A DNA stretch of 64,000 nt. It comes from Coriaria nepalensis. Taxonomy: Eukaryota > Streptophyta > Magnoliopsida > Cucurbitales > Coriariaceae. The stretch spans positions 69,501-133,500 of the forward strand of contig CP114496.1 of NCBI GenBank assembly GCA_027186245.1. Reading direction: 5' to 3'. A program made the translations under genes and the position numbers. How positions within the stretch are numbered: the stretch's first letter is position 1; every line of letters starts with the position of its first letter. Positions 35,399 through 47,799 of this stretch are shown piece by piece. The notes below the pieces were generated by a model. It saw only the letters and a list, made by a program, of their open reading frames with translations, was not told where the DNA came from and made no database searches.

Positions 35399-38300
35399 AT
35401 GGCTAGTCATGGCCCACCTTCGAGGAGAAGTCTATCCATGACGAACACGGCCGCCGCCCATGGAAAAAAGAAACTCTCTGAGAATGGTGCCAACGATTCC
35501 GTGCGCAAGTCTTTTTCGTCTCCTCGACCTATGTACGTCCAAATTCAACGCCTTTGCTGCTTGTGTTACTGTTAATTTCAGTGCCTTATCTTATTGTTCT
35601 ACGCTTCTCATCTTTTCAATGACTTCATTTCAAAACTGCAAATTCAGCTTCTTCATTGTTGATATCTTTGTGGTTCTGGATTAGTAAAGTGATATAAATA
35701 TTACTAACCCATTATTAGATTAGCTTCCAAGTTTTTGTCTGTTCCCCTCTATGATCAGTCTGCTGCCGGGCATAGTACTGGTCTAAGCACAGATTATGGG
35801 CAATGCTCTAATGGTATATGAGTTACTTTTCCAAATCTAAAATTTGGCGGAGTGCTATTTTTCCATAGGCATCTTATCTCTGAGACCTTTATGAAGTATA
35901 GGATAGTTAAACAAGTTACCTTTTTCATTTTCCGTTTTCTATTTGTGGTTCAAACAGGGGAGTCACTGGTGAGCGCACCGTAAAGCGACTGCGGCTCTCT
36001 AAGGCATTGACAATCCCAGAAAGTACGACTGTCTTCGAGGCTTGCCGCCGGATGGCTGCTCGTAGAGTTGATGCTTTGTTGCTAACCGACTCCAATGCAT
36101 TACTTTGTGGAATTTTAACTGACAAGGTTTGACTGGAGTGTGTTTTTCTTTTTCTAAATATGATTGCAATTCCTTCCTAGGAAAAACACATTGATATTGG
36201 TAACCTCTCATACAATTGCAGGATATAGCAACAAGAGTTATTGCTCATGAGGTTAATCTTGAGGAAACAGCTGTTTCCAAAGTTATGACTAGGAACCCGG
36301 TATTTGTTGTTTCTGATACTCTTGCTGTTGAAGCCCTCCAGAAGATGGTACAAGGTTGGCTTCTCTTCTTTTGCACGTATTATAGTATCTTTTCTTCTGC
36401 TTTATATGCTGACCTAATATCTGTCTCTATAGGAAAGTTTAGGCATTTACCTGTTGTGGAGAATGGAGAGGTCATTGCTTTGCTTGATATAGCAAAGTGC
36501 CTGTATGATGCTATTGCTCGAATGGAAAGGGCAGCTGAAAAGGGAAAGGCTATTGCTGCAGCTGTTGAAGGTGTTGAAAAAAATTGGGGAACATCTATTT
36601 CTGGTTGGTGGATTTGCTGTTCTTTTGAAATGCATTCTTGCTTTATGGGGTTGCAAAGTGTCTGTCCAGATCAGTTTTCAAAATGTAGTTTTATGTGATG
36701 CTATGTTCCATGTGCAGGTCCGAATACATTCATTGACACCCTTAGGGAACGGATGTTTAAACCATCCATATCTACGATCATCCCAGAGAATCCAAAGTAG
36801 GTAATACTTTTCTTTTAGTAATGTATAATGAATATATTTTAGTAGTTGTGCAAACAATTTTTTCAAATTACTAATGATATTCTTTCAGGCTTGTAACTGT
36901 TTCACCAACAGAAACAGTTTTAGCAACAACAAAGAAAATGTTTGAACTTCGAGTAAGCTCTGCAGTGGTGACAGTTGATGATAAACCTCGTGGGATTCTT
37001 ACGTGAGTTTCTTCCATAATTGCAGTTCATCCCCCAGCTACACCCTTATTGACGTGAAAATTTTGTATATTCCTTGCATTAGTCTTTTTATTCTCAGTGA
37101 ATTGTATACATGTTAAGTATTTCCTCTAGTAGATATAAATTCAAACCAGCAATGTGGGGATCAATTTCATTTGTTTTTATCTTTCAGTTCAAAGGACATA
37201 TTGATGCGGGTAATAGCACTAAATCTTCCACCAGATACAACTCTTGTTGAGAAGGTTGGTATCTTACTCTCTTTCAGATGGGAATATGTCACCTGACTAT
37301 TTTAGAAGGAAAAAAAAAACAGAAGGGAAAAAAAAAAGATAGAAAGAGAGCGAATAAAAGGAAATACTCATCAATGCTGTTGACATCTGAATTCTTGTGG
37401 AGTAAATTGATAGTGATGACCATGGCCTTTTGTAATCTCTACACAGGTGATGACTCCAAATCCAGAATGTGCAGTAGTTGATACGCCAATTGTCGATGCA
37501 CTGCATAACATGCACGATGGGAAATTCTTACACCTCCCTATTGTAGACCGAGGTAATATGAAAATGATTCTGTCCTGAGCTAAAAGTTCACATTCATTGA
37601 AGCTGCATTGTTCGCTCAATTTGTAATTCTTATCTACACAGATGGATATATTGTTGCTGTCCTTGATGTGATACATATCACTCATGCTGCTGTGGCCACA
37701 GTAAGTCCATGGACTGACTAAAACCTTAATTCTATTACATAACAACACTTGCTGGTTTGATTTTCATTTTACTTTTGTGTAATGTAAATATGTAGGTTGG
37801 AAGCACAGCTGGAATTAATAACGATGCTGCAAACTCTATGATGCAAAAGTTTTGGGATTCAGCCATGTCCTTAACTCCCAATGATGATGACGATGAGACA
37901 GCCAGGTTATATATAAGAATTGATGCAATATTTGCTCTACTCCTTTTCTGTTAAGCCATTGGTTTCTTATGCATCTACTACTGCTGGTATCTCAGTGAGA
38001 ATTCATTGAAGTTGGCTTCCGACACTGGAAGATCTATTCCCTCTCCATCATCTTTACTGCCAAATACTTTTGCTTTTAAAATCCAAGATAAAAAGGGAAG
38101 ATTGCATCGATTTACTTGTGGTATGCAATCTGTTCTATCTCAATGTGATCCATCATGGTTAATAATAATATACTGCAATTTGCTTGTGGTACACTTATTC
38201 CTCATGGCTGTAGATCATCTAATTCTTAGTTGCTTGCTTGATCTAGCATTATGCATATATGTAGCATATAGGTCGCTGACATCATTTGTGGTATTCTTTC

Positions 38301-38884
38301 CTTTGGCGTTCAGAAACTCGGAGTTTGGCGGATGTTATAACAGCAATCCTTCAAAGATTGGGGTCTGACATTGACCCAGACAAACTGCCCCAGATATTGG
38401 TGTGTTTGGCGTTTTCTATACACCTTAAAATGGATTCTATCTAAATCTCAATCTAGTTTGTAATTCTAAATGCTGTCTTATATGTGTACACTGCAGTATG
38501 AAGATGAAGACCACGATAAAGTAGTGCTGGCATCGGATGGTGATCTTGTGGCCGCTGTTGACCACGCAAGGTCGGCTGGTTGGAAGGTATGCATGGTTTT
38601 CCTTTGGGCTCATATTTGAAGAAGAAAGAACAAAAGAGAGATCTGTTTGTTAAAGGCAAAAATGAAATTGACACTTGAGTTTGTTGTTAAACCCTTTGCA
38701 GGGTTTGAGATTGCATTTAGATTATTCCGGAGCACCTGCTCGTAGAAGAAGAGGTTCCAGTTCAGGAGGGATGGAATACGCCAACTCAGATGCATGGGCT
38801 TCTGCATACAGTGCTGTTGCAGCAGGAGCTGCTCTAATTGCCGGTTTAGGCTTCATGGCTTACTTGAGACGAGCTGGTAATTGA
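35399..38884 (+). CDS. CBS-CBS-PB1 domain protein (CBSCBSPB family)
   Basis: Fourteen exons: 35399-35532, 35958-36126, 36222-36354, 36433-36603, 36718-36796, 36889-37002, 37188-37254, 37447-37552, 37642-37700, 37796-37905, 37996-38120, 38314-38399, 38497-38586 and 38702-38884. All are GT-AG and in phase, encoding 541 residues, the usual length. After a Ser/basic leader come four CBS motifs in two Bateman pairs: LTIPESTTVFEACRRM...GILTDKDIATRV, VSKVMTRNPVFVVSDT...HLPVVENGEVIALLDI, LVTVSPTETVLATTKKM...GILTSKDILMRV, VMTPNPECAVVDT...HLPIVDRDGYIVAVLDV. A PB1 domain follows (FAFKIQDKKGRLHRFTC... YEDEDHDKVVLASDGDLVAAVDHAR), then a C-terminal hydrophobic helix (AVAAGAALIAGLGFMAYL). CBS pairs sense adenosine nucleotides; PB1 mediates protein pairing. 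The helix suggests membrane anchoring. The precise cellular role is not established. Confidence 0.95.
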
Positions 38885-39716
38885 TTTGCTACTCTACTAC
38901 TGTTATACATTATTCTCTTAGAAGAAAAATGATCCGAGTAGAATTAGGTGAAGTGAATAACCTCCTCAACCTGGATATGGCTTTGAATTTGATTTGGAGG
39001 ACGAGGCTCCTTATATTTGATAATCCTTCCTTTTCCTGTAGATAAAGATAAAAGCATTGTATACAAGAAAAGAAGTGTTTTTGATGGATATTATTCTTAC
39101 CTTCTATACAGACATTTGGCCTCTTACGTCTTTGTAGAGAGACGAATATCACCAATTTTCCACGTCCATGTCAAAGTTAGAAAAAGATTAAAAAACAGAG
39201 GAAAGAAAGTAAGAAAAAAAGTAAAAAAGAAAAGGCACAAATGGTGGGCCACACTTGAGTGATTGATGGCAACACACTTATTAGGGAATTTTATCAATTT
39301 TCTTATTTTCTTTGTCATCTGTGCATTAACAAAAATACTATCAATCCTCATTCTTTTAATAGTTTTGCTTCAAGCAATCCACAGCGTAGATTTAGAAGCA
39401 TATTTTGATGAATACACGTTTGTTCCTTCCTCGACGTAAGCGGCGAAAGGCATGGTCACTCCTTTAACCTTGACCATGTTCATTACAACAACACTCTTTT
39501 TTCCATTTTATTTCTCTCCGTTACTGCTTTCTTCATTAAACCACTGTCAGTCCGTTTCAAAACCAGAATAACCAGAAGTTTCCTCCTCTCACCTCTCTCT
39601 CTCTCTCTCTCCCTCTCTCCATATGATAAATAGCATCTAATAATGTACTTTACGTTCTCCTCCACAAACAATACACAACAGTAGCACCATTATCAATTAC
39701 TTGGATTCTCTTCAGC
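38885..39716. other. Spacer between CBS/PB1 and NPC genes
   Basis: Holds the 3' UTR of the CBS/PB1 gene and the promoter and 5' UTR of the phospholipase gene. A (CT)n tract at 39594-39618 lies about 100 bases before the NPC start, as is common around plant transcription starts. No gene was recognised. Confidence 0.45.
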
Positions 39717-41485
39717 ATGGGAGCTTCCAAAACCAAACACCCATCATTACCTTCACTTTCCGCCATTTTCCTACTCTCCCTCACTCTCACTCTCACATGG
39801 GCTCCTCACCCCACCCATCAACAAAATCCACAACCCATCAAAACTGTTGTCATCTTAGTAATGGAGAATCGTTCCTTCGACCACATGCTGGGCTGGATGA
39901 AGAAATCCATCAACCCACTAATCAATGGTGTCACAGGACATGAATGCAACCCCATTTCCACCAAAAACCCCAACCTGCAATCCATTTGCTTCACAGATGA
40001 TGCAGAGTATGTTGATCCAGATCCGGGCCACTCCTTTGAAGCAGTGTCTCAACAAGTATTTGGCTTTAACGCCTCTTCTTCTCCCACCATGTCTGGCTTT
40101 GTTGAACAAGCATTGTCCATGTCTCCTGACCTCTCACAAACTGTCATGAAAGGATTCAGACCTGAATCCGTTCCCATTTACGCCGCCTTAACCCGGGAAT
40201 TCGCAGTTTTCGATAGATGGTTCTCTTCAATTCCAGGCCCAACCCAACCCAATAGACTATTTGTCTACTCTGCAACTTCTCACGGTTCAACAAGCCATGT
40301 CAAGAAGCAACTAGCAAAAGGATATCCACAAAAAACCATCTTCGAATCTCTACACGAAAACGGTTTAAACTTTGGTGTCTACTTTCAAAACATACCCACC
40401 ACAATGTTTTATAGAAACATGAGGAAGTTGAAGTATGTGTTCAAGTTTCATCAATACGATCTCAAGTTTAGGGAAGATGCAAGAAAAGGTAAGCTTCCAA
40501 GCTTAACCGTGATCGAACCACGTTATTTCGATCTAAAAGGAATGCCTGCAAATGATGATCATCCTTCTCATGATATCGCAAATGGGCAAAAGCTCGTTAA
40601 AGAGGTTTACGAGACATTAAGAGCTAGTCCACAATGGAATGAGACCCTATTGATTATTACTTATGATGAACATGGCGGGTTTTATGATCATGTTCAGACT
40701 CCTTTTCTCAATGTTCCAAACCCAGATGGGAACACAGGCCCCGCTCCATTTTTCTTTAAATTTGATCGGCTCGGAGTTCGTGTGCCTACAATTATGGTGT
40801 CTCCTTGGATTAAGAAAGGGACTGGTAGGTATTAGTAAGCTCAAAACGTCTACTTTTAGCATAAAATCTTCTCTATTTCAGAGTTCAACCTTATGGTGGA
40901 ATATCGTGCAGTGATGAGCGGCCCGAAAGGTCCAAGTCCAGACTCAGAATATGAGCACTCTTCAATCCCTGCCACCATCAAGAAAATCTTCAACATATCT
41001 TCAAATTTCTTGACACATAGAGATGCATGGGCTGGCACTTTCGAACATATTGTAGGGGACTTGACCTCTCCTAGAACTGATTGCCCAGGTATCAAGAGAT
41101 TCTTCAAAAGCACCTGTTTCGGCAGGATAACCTGATAATCTGAATTCTTAGTGCCTTTAAGTAATGTGCTTTTGATTCTGTTGCAGTGATCTTACCGGAC
41201 ATTAGACCTTTGAGAAAAACGGAAGCGAAAGAAGACAGAGAATTGTCTGAGTTTCAGAGCGAGATAGTGCAGTTGGCTGCAGTGCTTAATGGTGACCATT
41301 ACTTGAGCAGCTTTCCGGACGAAATGGGCAAGAAGATGAGTGTGAGGAAGGCTCATGAGTATGTGAGGGGTGCAACTGCAAGGTTCATAAGAGCAAGCAA
41401 AGAAGCCATTAAATTGGGGCCTGATGAGTCTGCCATTGTGGATATGAGATCTTCTCTCACGACAAGATTCTCTATTCACAATTGA
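39717..41485 (+). CDS. Non-specific phospholipase C (NPC), secretory-signal type
   Basis: Three exons (39717-40824, 40912-41088, 41187-41485), in phase, encode 527 residues. An N-terminal hydrophobic segment ([20 protein letters not shown], residues about 14-29) is a likely signal peptide. The phosphoesterase domain has the family's conserved blocks: [23 protein letters not shown], the TQPNR block ([17 protein letters not shown]), [33 protein letters not shown] and [11 protein letters not shown]. These include the [17 protein letters not shown] and SPW motifs of bacterial-type phospholipase C and acid phosphatases. The enzyme hydrolyses phosphatidylcholine and -ethanolamine to diacylglycerol, in signalling and in lipid remodelling under phosphate shortage. 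The hydrophobic N-terminus fits the NPC2/NPC6 group; which member is uncertain. Confidence 0.94.
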
Positions 41486-42485
41486 CCTATGTTAAGAGTA
41501 TAATATAGTTGGCCAATTTCTTCGAATTTTTAGGATAATCGGTAACTTACCATGATATCAGAATTGAGATCTCATGTTTAAATCAATGTTGCTACTCTCC
41601 ATATTATTTCTACATATAATATGTTTCTTAGACTTTGTTTGCCATTTGTTTGCACGTATAAGACTCATGTTATTATGAGCTTGTTAGTGAAGAAATTGTT
41701 AAGAGTATAGATAATATAGTTAAATTCATTTTCTATCAATTCATCCATTTAGGATAATCGATAACTTAATAATCTAGTGTTCTATTTGCTGTTAATTCTT
41801 CAGAAACAAACACTGATGATGAGTTTGTGAAAGTGGGAATGCAATTATAAATTATACATATAAAGCTGCTGCATATAAATTCTTTTTCAAACTAAGCACT
41901 TCATCGATTATTGGGCAGTGGTGTATCATCACCTCAAATGTGTCTGCAAATACCATACCATGTGAATAATACAAGATTGAAAACAAACTTAATGCTTTAA
42001 CAATGTCAAGTGAACAAGGACAAAATTTCGCTGAAATTTTGCTTTTAACACAACCTGTCCAGAAAAGGTGTCAACTTGAAGATGAAGCAGAAGGAGAAGT
42101 AGTAATGGTCATTGCTGAAAGCAACAAGATTGCGAAGCTCGTTGTTCATTGAGGGGAGGCAAAATATTGCTAGATTTATATAGAATGAAGAGTAGTATGT
42201 AGTTAGTAGAACTCAATTACAGGAATATAGAAAGAATGAGGAAAGAGTCCTACTCAGATTCAGCTACTAAGACTACAACTCCTAACACCTTATCTATTAC
42301 ATTTATTTGTCAAGCAATGATCGTTAACCTCAAAACTGTCTTCAACCCATAGACACAGCTACGGTTAGAAAAACAACATTCTGATTCCTAGCAAAAGTAA
42401 GATGGCATCATGATCGCAAAATTCATTACCTTTTTGCCCATCTTTTATTTTATTTTATTTTTTTGGTTATTTGCATGTCTGTCTA
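41486..42485. other. Spacer downstream of NPC
   Basis: Two imperfect direct copies of about 70 bp (near 41491-41560 and 41701-41775), containing AGAGTATA..ATATAGTT and TTTAGGATAATCG(A/G)TAACTTA, lie in the NPC 3' flank. The rest shows no coding signal and includes the 3' UTR of the minus-strand DnaJ gene. Confidence 0.45.
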
Positions 42486-44681
42486 TCATTCATCTATTAA
42501 TAAACTAGAGATCTCAGAGTCCACTCGCATCATTTTCCCCCTCCTCTTAAACCGTTTCCGGCTATATACAATCATCTTCTCCACACCCTTATTTCCAGCC
42601 TTCATCGGGTTCTTCTTGTCCTTCGCAGCTTCTTTTTCACCACTTTCTTCATTCCGAGCGTTTTTCCCGACAAGAAGAAGCTCCAGAGGTGTGGCAGCAG
42701 GATCAAGCTCTAGGAAACCTACAGGAGCATTGTGGCCTTCAAGACCTGTAAGCAAGTGAGATGGGACCTGGTGAGAGAATCGGAACATCTCTTCCCGTGG
42801 AACTCTCCTGATCTTACTAGGGTCCAAGTGTTTTTGAAACACCGTCTTGAAACCGGAAACTTTAACTAATGGAACAACAGTTACACCTTTCTCTTCACTG
42901 TAATCTTCAAGCACTTCCACCATATCATATTTGTGTACGACTTTATCTGGTGTTAACTCGTTCCAATCAGAAGACCAGTTGGTGTATAGAGCCCAGACAT
43001 CTCCTTTTTGAGGGTATATTTGGATGGCTCCTCTCGAGCCTTTTGTCCAGTGCTTAACCCTGTGCGAGAATGAATTCAGGAAGTTATTCATTTCATGCTT
43101 GCCTATCCAGAATTCCCCACCAGTTTTCGGAAAGCCACAGCCAATCCAGTTTAAGGGAGCAAATTCGTTGTTGTTTTTGGAATTAAGCCAACTGATCCGG
43201 ATTTTGAACGGCTTTATACATATCCTGTTATGGACCATAGCATAATACCGAGGCATACCATCATCATCATCATAAACAGCCCACACCTGATTGTTACCAA
43301 ATGAATACTCTGTTCGATCCTTATCAAAATCATGAAAATCAGGGTCGGGTACAGTCATTGAGAGAGGATCCGTGCCTTTTGAATTTGGAGAATAATCTTT
43401 CTTATTGTTCAATCCTTTCTTGCTATCCAGAATCTTTTTCTCCTCCTTATCTGCACTTTCTAATATATGTGAATTGGTGAAGGTACCATCTGCTTTCCAT
43501 TCTTTTATCTTCTGCCAGATCTCATGCTTAGCCTTCTCTATCAACATGTTACGGATTTCGAACTGTGAAAGTTCCCTCCTACATGCATTATTTCTAGAAA
43601 GGGTTGTCTTTCCTGTTTGAGAAGAACGATTGCACTTTTGAGATTCAAAAGTACTTTCCTTGGAAACTCCACCATTTCCCATGGACATTTGATTCTCCGA
43701 GCCATTAACGGTGCTATTATTTGCTTCTACCCGTCGTTTTTTCTTTGGCCCATGACCATCTTCTTTTGCTACAAAGTTGGAACTCATATTGGAAAATCCA
43801 TTGGCTAAACCACCAACATCCCCAGATTTCTTGGAAGCGTGAGTTTTTCTCTGATTATACTTATCTTTCGTAGCAGCTTGATTCATCTCTTCTTTCCCCA
43901 TCTTTTTCCCAAGATTGGTAACAGAAGTCGCAGTTTTTCCTCCAGAGCATGATTTCTTGTTTGTATTGTTATATGGATCAGAACTTTGTTGCTGCTTGTT
44001 GGATCTCCATGGAGTAGACAAATGATTAGCATTTAATGGTGGATTTGGTATCTCAACGGCTCGGAATGACTTGCTGCAGTTGGGACAACGGAGTTTATTA
44101 TTGATGTAAATTCTGAAGTACTCGAACTGCATTTTGCATTCTTTGCACAATGTCCAAAACGTGGGTTTCAATGGCTTAGGAGCTGGAATAGTAGGCTTGA
44201 AGTGAGCAGTAGAATTTTTCCTGACAGATGTGCCTGATTTGTCACTGTTACAGAAACTGTTCCGGCCAGTCGCCTCTGAGGTAGTTGAATTGCGCTTCTG
44301 GTCATATTTACTTCTCTTGGATTCATCAGACAGTAAACTCCAGGCTTCAGATACGATTTTGAAAGCCCCATCTGCACCTACGGATTTGTTTTTGTCAGGA
44401 TGAAGAATGAGGGCTAATTTTCGATACCGTCTTCTTATCGTGTCATCATCTGCTGTGGGTTTCACACCAAGAACGCCATACCAATCAGCTTCCCCGCAGA
44501 GTTTTTTCTCAGCAGAGATGTAGACGTCAAGGGTTGCTATAAATTGAGCAAGGCCTTGAAGAGTGGGATACAAGTTTTGGGCCTTTAAAGCAACTTTTTT
44601 TGCACCGGTTGTGTCCATCTCTGCAAACTTCTTCTCAGCAATCTCCTTTGCCTTAATGGCATCATCTTTATTGCATTCCAT
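42486..44681 (-). CDS. DnaJ (J-domain) protein with zinc ribbon and DUF3444
   Basis: One uninterrupted frame of 731 codons; the ATG at 44681 begins MECNKDDAIKAKEIAEKKF, the standard N-terminus of this plant family. A J domain at about residues 63-127 (DWYGVLGVKPTADDDTIRRRYRKLALILHPDKN...SKYDQKR) contains HPD, so it can stimulate Hsp70 ATPase. A zinc ribbon follows (FWTLCKECKMQFEYFRIYINNKLRCPNC), then a long low-complexity basic linker and a DUF3444 domain over about residues 430-655 (FGNNQVWAVYDDDDGMPRYYAMV..., WIGCGFPKTGGEFWIG, GDVWALYTNWS). The C-terminus is basic (YSRKRFKRRGKMMRVD), which suggests nuclear localisation. Function beyond Hsp70 co-chaperoning is unknown. An intron in the 5' UTR is possible. 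Confidence 0.95.
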   Translation of the reverse strand: MECNKDDAIKAKEIAEKKFAEMDTTGAKKVALKAQNLYPTLQGLAQFIATLDVYISAEKKLCGEADWYGVLGVKPTADDDTIRRRYRKLALILHPDKNKSVGADGAFKIVSEAWSLLSDESKRSKYDQKRNSTTSEATGRNSFCNSDKSGTSVRKNSTAHFKPTIPAPKPLKPTFWTLCKECKMQFEYFRIYINNKLRCPNCSKSFRAVEIPNPPLNANHLSTPWRSNKQQQSSDPYNNTNKKSCSGGKTATSVTNLGKKMGKEEMNQAATKDKYNQRKTHASKKSGDVGGLANGFSNMSSNFVAKEDGHGPKKKRRVEANNSTVNGSENQMSMGNGGVSKESTFESQKCNRSSQTGKTTLSRNNACRRELSQFEIRNMLIEKAKHEIWQKIKEWKADGTFTNSHILESADKEEKKILDSKKGLNNKKDYSPNSKGTDPLSMTVPDPDFHDFDKDRTEYSFGNNQVWAVYDDDDGMPRYYAMVHNRICIKPFKIRISWLNSKNNNEFAPLNWIGCGFPKTGGEFWIGKHEMNNFLNSFSHRVKHWTKGSRGAIQIYPQKGDVWALYTNWSSDWNELTPDKVVHKYDMVEVLEDYSEEKGVTVVPLVKVSGFKTVFQKHLDPSKIRRVPREEMFRFSHQVPSHLLTGLEGHNAPVGFLELDPAATPLELLLVGKNARNEESGEKEAAKDKKNPMKAGNKGVEKMIVYSRKRFKRRGKMMRVDSEISSLLIDE

Positions 44682-45700
44682 TTTTCTCAATTTTGTTTGG
44701 TTTACTTCTTCAAAAGTATAGGCTGCATTTGTAACAAACAGACTTGCAAAAAATATCTATGCCTGCACGCCACAATATTCAGATACACCATCACAAAGCT
44801 ACCTTCAAATTTCAATCGCAAGAGATTTAACACATCAACAAGAAGCCATATCAAGGAAATATGCCGAAGGTTATGACAAAAGAGTACATTGATCATCAAT
44901 CTAGGCAGGGGATAATGAACACAGAGAACATATATAATGAATGCTTCTTCCGATCTATCAACTTCAACCCTTACAGACAAATATTCATCTAAAAAAGCTA
45001 CCAAGTACATTGTCAAACGAAATAGCATTTAAGGGTAAGAACAAATGGTTAATATTAGTGTACATAAAGAACAAATTGTCATCTCAGCCACTCATTCTCC
45101 CACATCAAACAGCAGAAAACTATTGAACAAATAATACCCACTTCCCAGATTGTAACCAATTCGACAGAATCAAACAAAATATCACAAGGTTTCGTTAGGG
45201 GGGAAAAGCATTAGTTTCACATAGTAACGTGCTTGATTTCAGACTTTCAGTAGCTTAGCGCGTTTGACTAAGAATCTGGGAAAATCATTATCATCACCGC
45301 TCAGAATCTAATGCAGACATAACGATTAAAAGGATTCTATGGAAAACATAGCACAATGAGAAAGATAGAAAGATAAGAGACATAGATACATTATGAAATA
45401 GGAAAACAAATCATTACCAGGGAGCAGCTGGAATGCCATTAAGGAGCAGGCATAAAAATGCTGATCGAGACGGACCTATTCCCAAAAATTCCCAAAAAAA
45501 AATAAAATAAACATAAAAAAAAATCCCTAAATTCCCAATTCCCAAATCCCAAATCCCAAATCCCAGAAACAGGGGGGTTTTCTTTTTATTTATATGTTAC
45601 AAGTTGCAGATATTTAACTTGGGTTAAAACTTAAAACCCCCAAACTATACGGGTCATCTTTTTAAAACTCTAGTTAAAAATAAGATTTACACTAGTTTTT
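44682..45700. other. 5' flank of the DnaJ gene
   Basis: No coding region is supportable. It is probably the 5' UTR, possibly with an intron, and promoter of the minus-strand DnaJ gene. An (CCCAAAT)n-like run occurs at about 45534-45565. Confidence 0.4.
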
Positions 45701-46279
45701 CATGCCTATAAAAAAAAAACATATCTTGTAATGAATATACAGCATGATTAGTTTTGTCATTCATTCTTTCAATCAAGTATTAATAGTTTAATATATCATG
45801 ATTATTATTTGAATATTTGGATATTGTGCCATGTGTCTATTTCCGGATGTTACATGCAGTTGTCGCATCCCTTCTTCTTCCTTTCTTTTCTTTCTTATAA
45901 GCCTCCGTCATTTTTACAAGCATTCATCTTCTTTTTTTGAAATGTCTTTCACCTCTCTCATAGTAGCTCATACTCCTTCCTTCCTTACGATTACATTCAT
46001 CTTTGAGTAGATCACTTCGATCGCCGCTTCAACCACCGTGAACCATAGAGTACCTCAACTGCCTCTGTCACCATGTCGATAGAGCAAGTAAGTATCCCTT
46101 GGTCCAATTTTCTTCTTCTAAGGTTTTGGAGTCTTTGCTCCAGCTTGGCCAATGTAAGTTCTTTTAAATAGATTTTAATTTTAATGCAAACTTTAGTTAA
46201 ATCCTCTCCCCTTTCTTGCTTCAACGCCATATTGATGAGGTCGTTCTTAGGCCTCTATCCAAACTTGTTCTCCTAAAGA

Positions 46280-46916
46280 CCAAATGAGTATGAAGAAGGA
46301 GAATGAGGAATTGAAGAAGAACGCTTATGCCTCAGTTCAGTAAATTAAGGACCTTATGTTAGACAAGAATGATCTAATTAAAAAGTACCCTACCGAGGTC
46401 GATATGAGGAAGGTTGATGCTGAGGATCTGGATCAATCAAAGGCTCAAATTGAGGAGCTGTAGAGAGCTAACGATGAACTTGAAGAGCTGAAAGCCTACC
46501 TGCCTCATATTGAGTAGGAAAGCGTTAAGAGGTACGTTTCATCCAACGATTACAAGGAGACAATTAGTCAAACAAAATATGAAGGGTTCATGGTGGCTCG
46601 TGTTGTGGCCAAGATCCTATATCCAAATCTGGATATGACTGAGGTGACCTTGCCACTTGATAGCTCTTTAGGAGATGAGACTGAAGATGATGAGTCTGCG
46701 GATGCTAAAACTAAGGCTCCTGCTACAGAGACTAAGGAAATAAGTAGTAAAACAAAATATAAAAGGTTCATGGTGGCTCGTGTTGTGGCCAAGATCATAA
46801 ATCCAAATATAGATATGACTGAGGTGACTCTGCCACTTGATAGCTCTTTAGGGGATGAGGCTGAAGATGATGAGTCTGTAGATGCTAAGATTGAAGCTCC
46901 TACTGTAGAGACTTAA
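46280..46916 (+). pseudogene. Retroelement-associated coiled-coil protein remnant
   Basis: The plus strand reads a Lys/Glu-rich coiled coil (MKKENEELKKNAYASVQ..., RKVDAEDLDQSKAQIEEL) broken by at least three in-frame stops. An open segment from 46590 to 46916 then has two tandem copies of FMVARVVAKI..PN.DMTEVTLPLDSSLGDE(T/A)EDDES. The layout, a coiled coil followed by 'YP.LDL/M...' and an acidic tail, is typical of gag-like proteins carried by plant gypsy elements. It runs opposite to the pol remnant downstream, so it belongs to a different or rearranged element. Confidence 0.45.
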
Positions 46917-46920
46917 GGAA
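46571..46920. repeat. 180-bp tandem duplication
   Basis: AACAAAATAT(G/A)AA(G/A)(G/A)GGTTCATGG... starts at 46571 and recurs at 46751, giving a period of 180 bp (a multiple of three). The copies are highly similar, so the duplication is probably recent. It doubles a 60-residue acidic unit in the remnant reading frame. Confidence 0.85.
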
Positions 46921-47165
46921 ACTACACCAACTGGCTATGAGCTTTCCCTTTGAATTGATTAATTTTTTGAAAAACTATATGTAATAACTTTTACTTTTTG
47001 ACATTTCTTGTTCCATTTTTTTTTAATTAAAAATTCGCTTTCCTTCTCTTATATCCACCTTAAAAAGTTAAGCATAACAAAATGTGCTACTTTTTAAGAT
47101 TAATGCCCTATTCTCTAAATGGCTAAGCGAATCCTTAAATCAAAGTGTTTACCTGAGCGTGAGAG

Positions 47166-47495
47166 TGCTCAGATCCTCAACAACTTGAGTGTCAAATAAG
47201 CACTACAAGTGATGGATTGTTGAGCTCTTAATGAGTGCTCAGATCCTCATCGACTTGAGTGTTAAATAAGTACTATAAGCCTTTTGGATTACTAAGCCCT
47301 TGGCGGGTGCTCAGATCCTCAACGACTTGAGTGCCAAATAAACACTATAAGTAATAGATTTTTGAGCTCCTGGCATGTGCTTAAATCCTCAGTCACTTGG
47401 TGCCAAATAAGCACTACAAGCCTTTTGCATTGCTTAGCCCTTGGCAGGTGCTCAAATCTTCAATAGCTTGAGTGCCAAATGAGCACTACAAGCCC
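47166..47495. repeat. 71-bp tandem repeat, about 4.7 copies
   Basis: Units start at 47166, 47236, 47308, 47378 and 47449 with TGCTCAGATCCTCAACGACTTGAGTG, followed by (C/T)CAAATAAGCACTA(C/T)AAG. The period is 70-72 bp. The array is non-coding and may be a retroelement LTR or UTR satellite. It lies between the gag-like remnant and the gypsy pol remnant. Confidence 0.85.
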
Positions 47496-47799
47496 TTTTT
47501 GTGCTTAATTGAAGTTGGAAATATTTGATTAGAGGCACTAACACGCTCTTTTAGGGAAATCAAATAATAATAGGAAAAGAAACAATAAGTTTATATTGAG
47601 AAGAGAATAATAGAGTGAAGTCCAACTTTAGTTTTTATAGTAGACCTTCAAATGTTCAGCATTCCATATATGTGCCCACTCTTTTCCCATTTGATTCTAA
47701 ACTCTATATGTGTCTGACCTTCTTGACGACCTGAAGAGGTATGATGACCTTCCATCAATAGCAAGTATGTATCTTCCTCAGCAACGCACATCATCATAG

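Noticed and set aside
42463..43808. Several plus-strand ORFs over the DnaJ gene
   Set aside because: They are antisense to a 731-codon frame with J domain, zinc ribbon and DUF3444.
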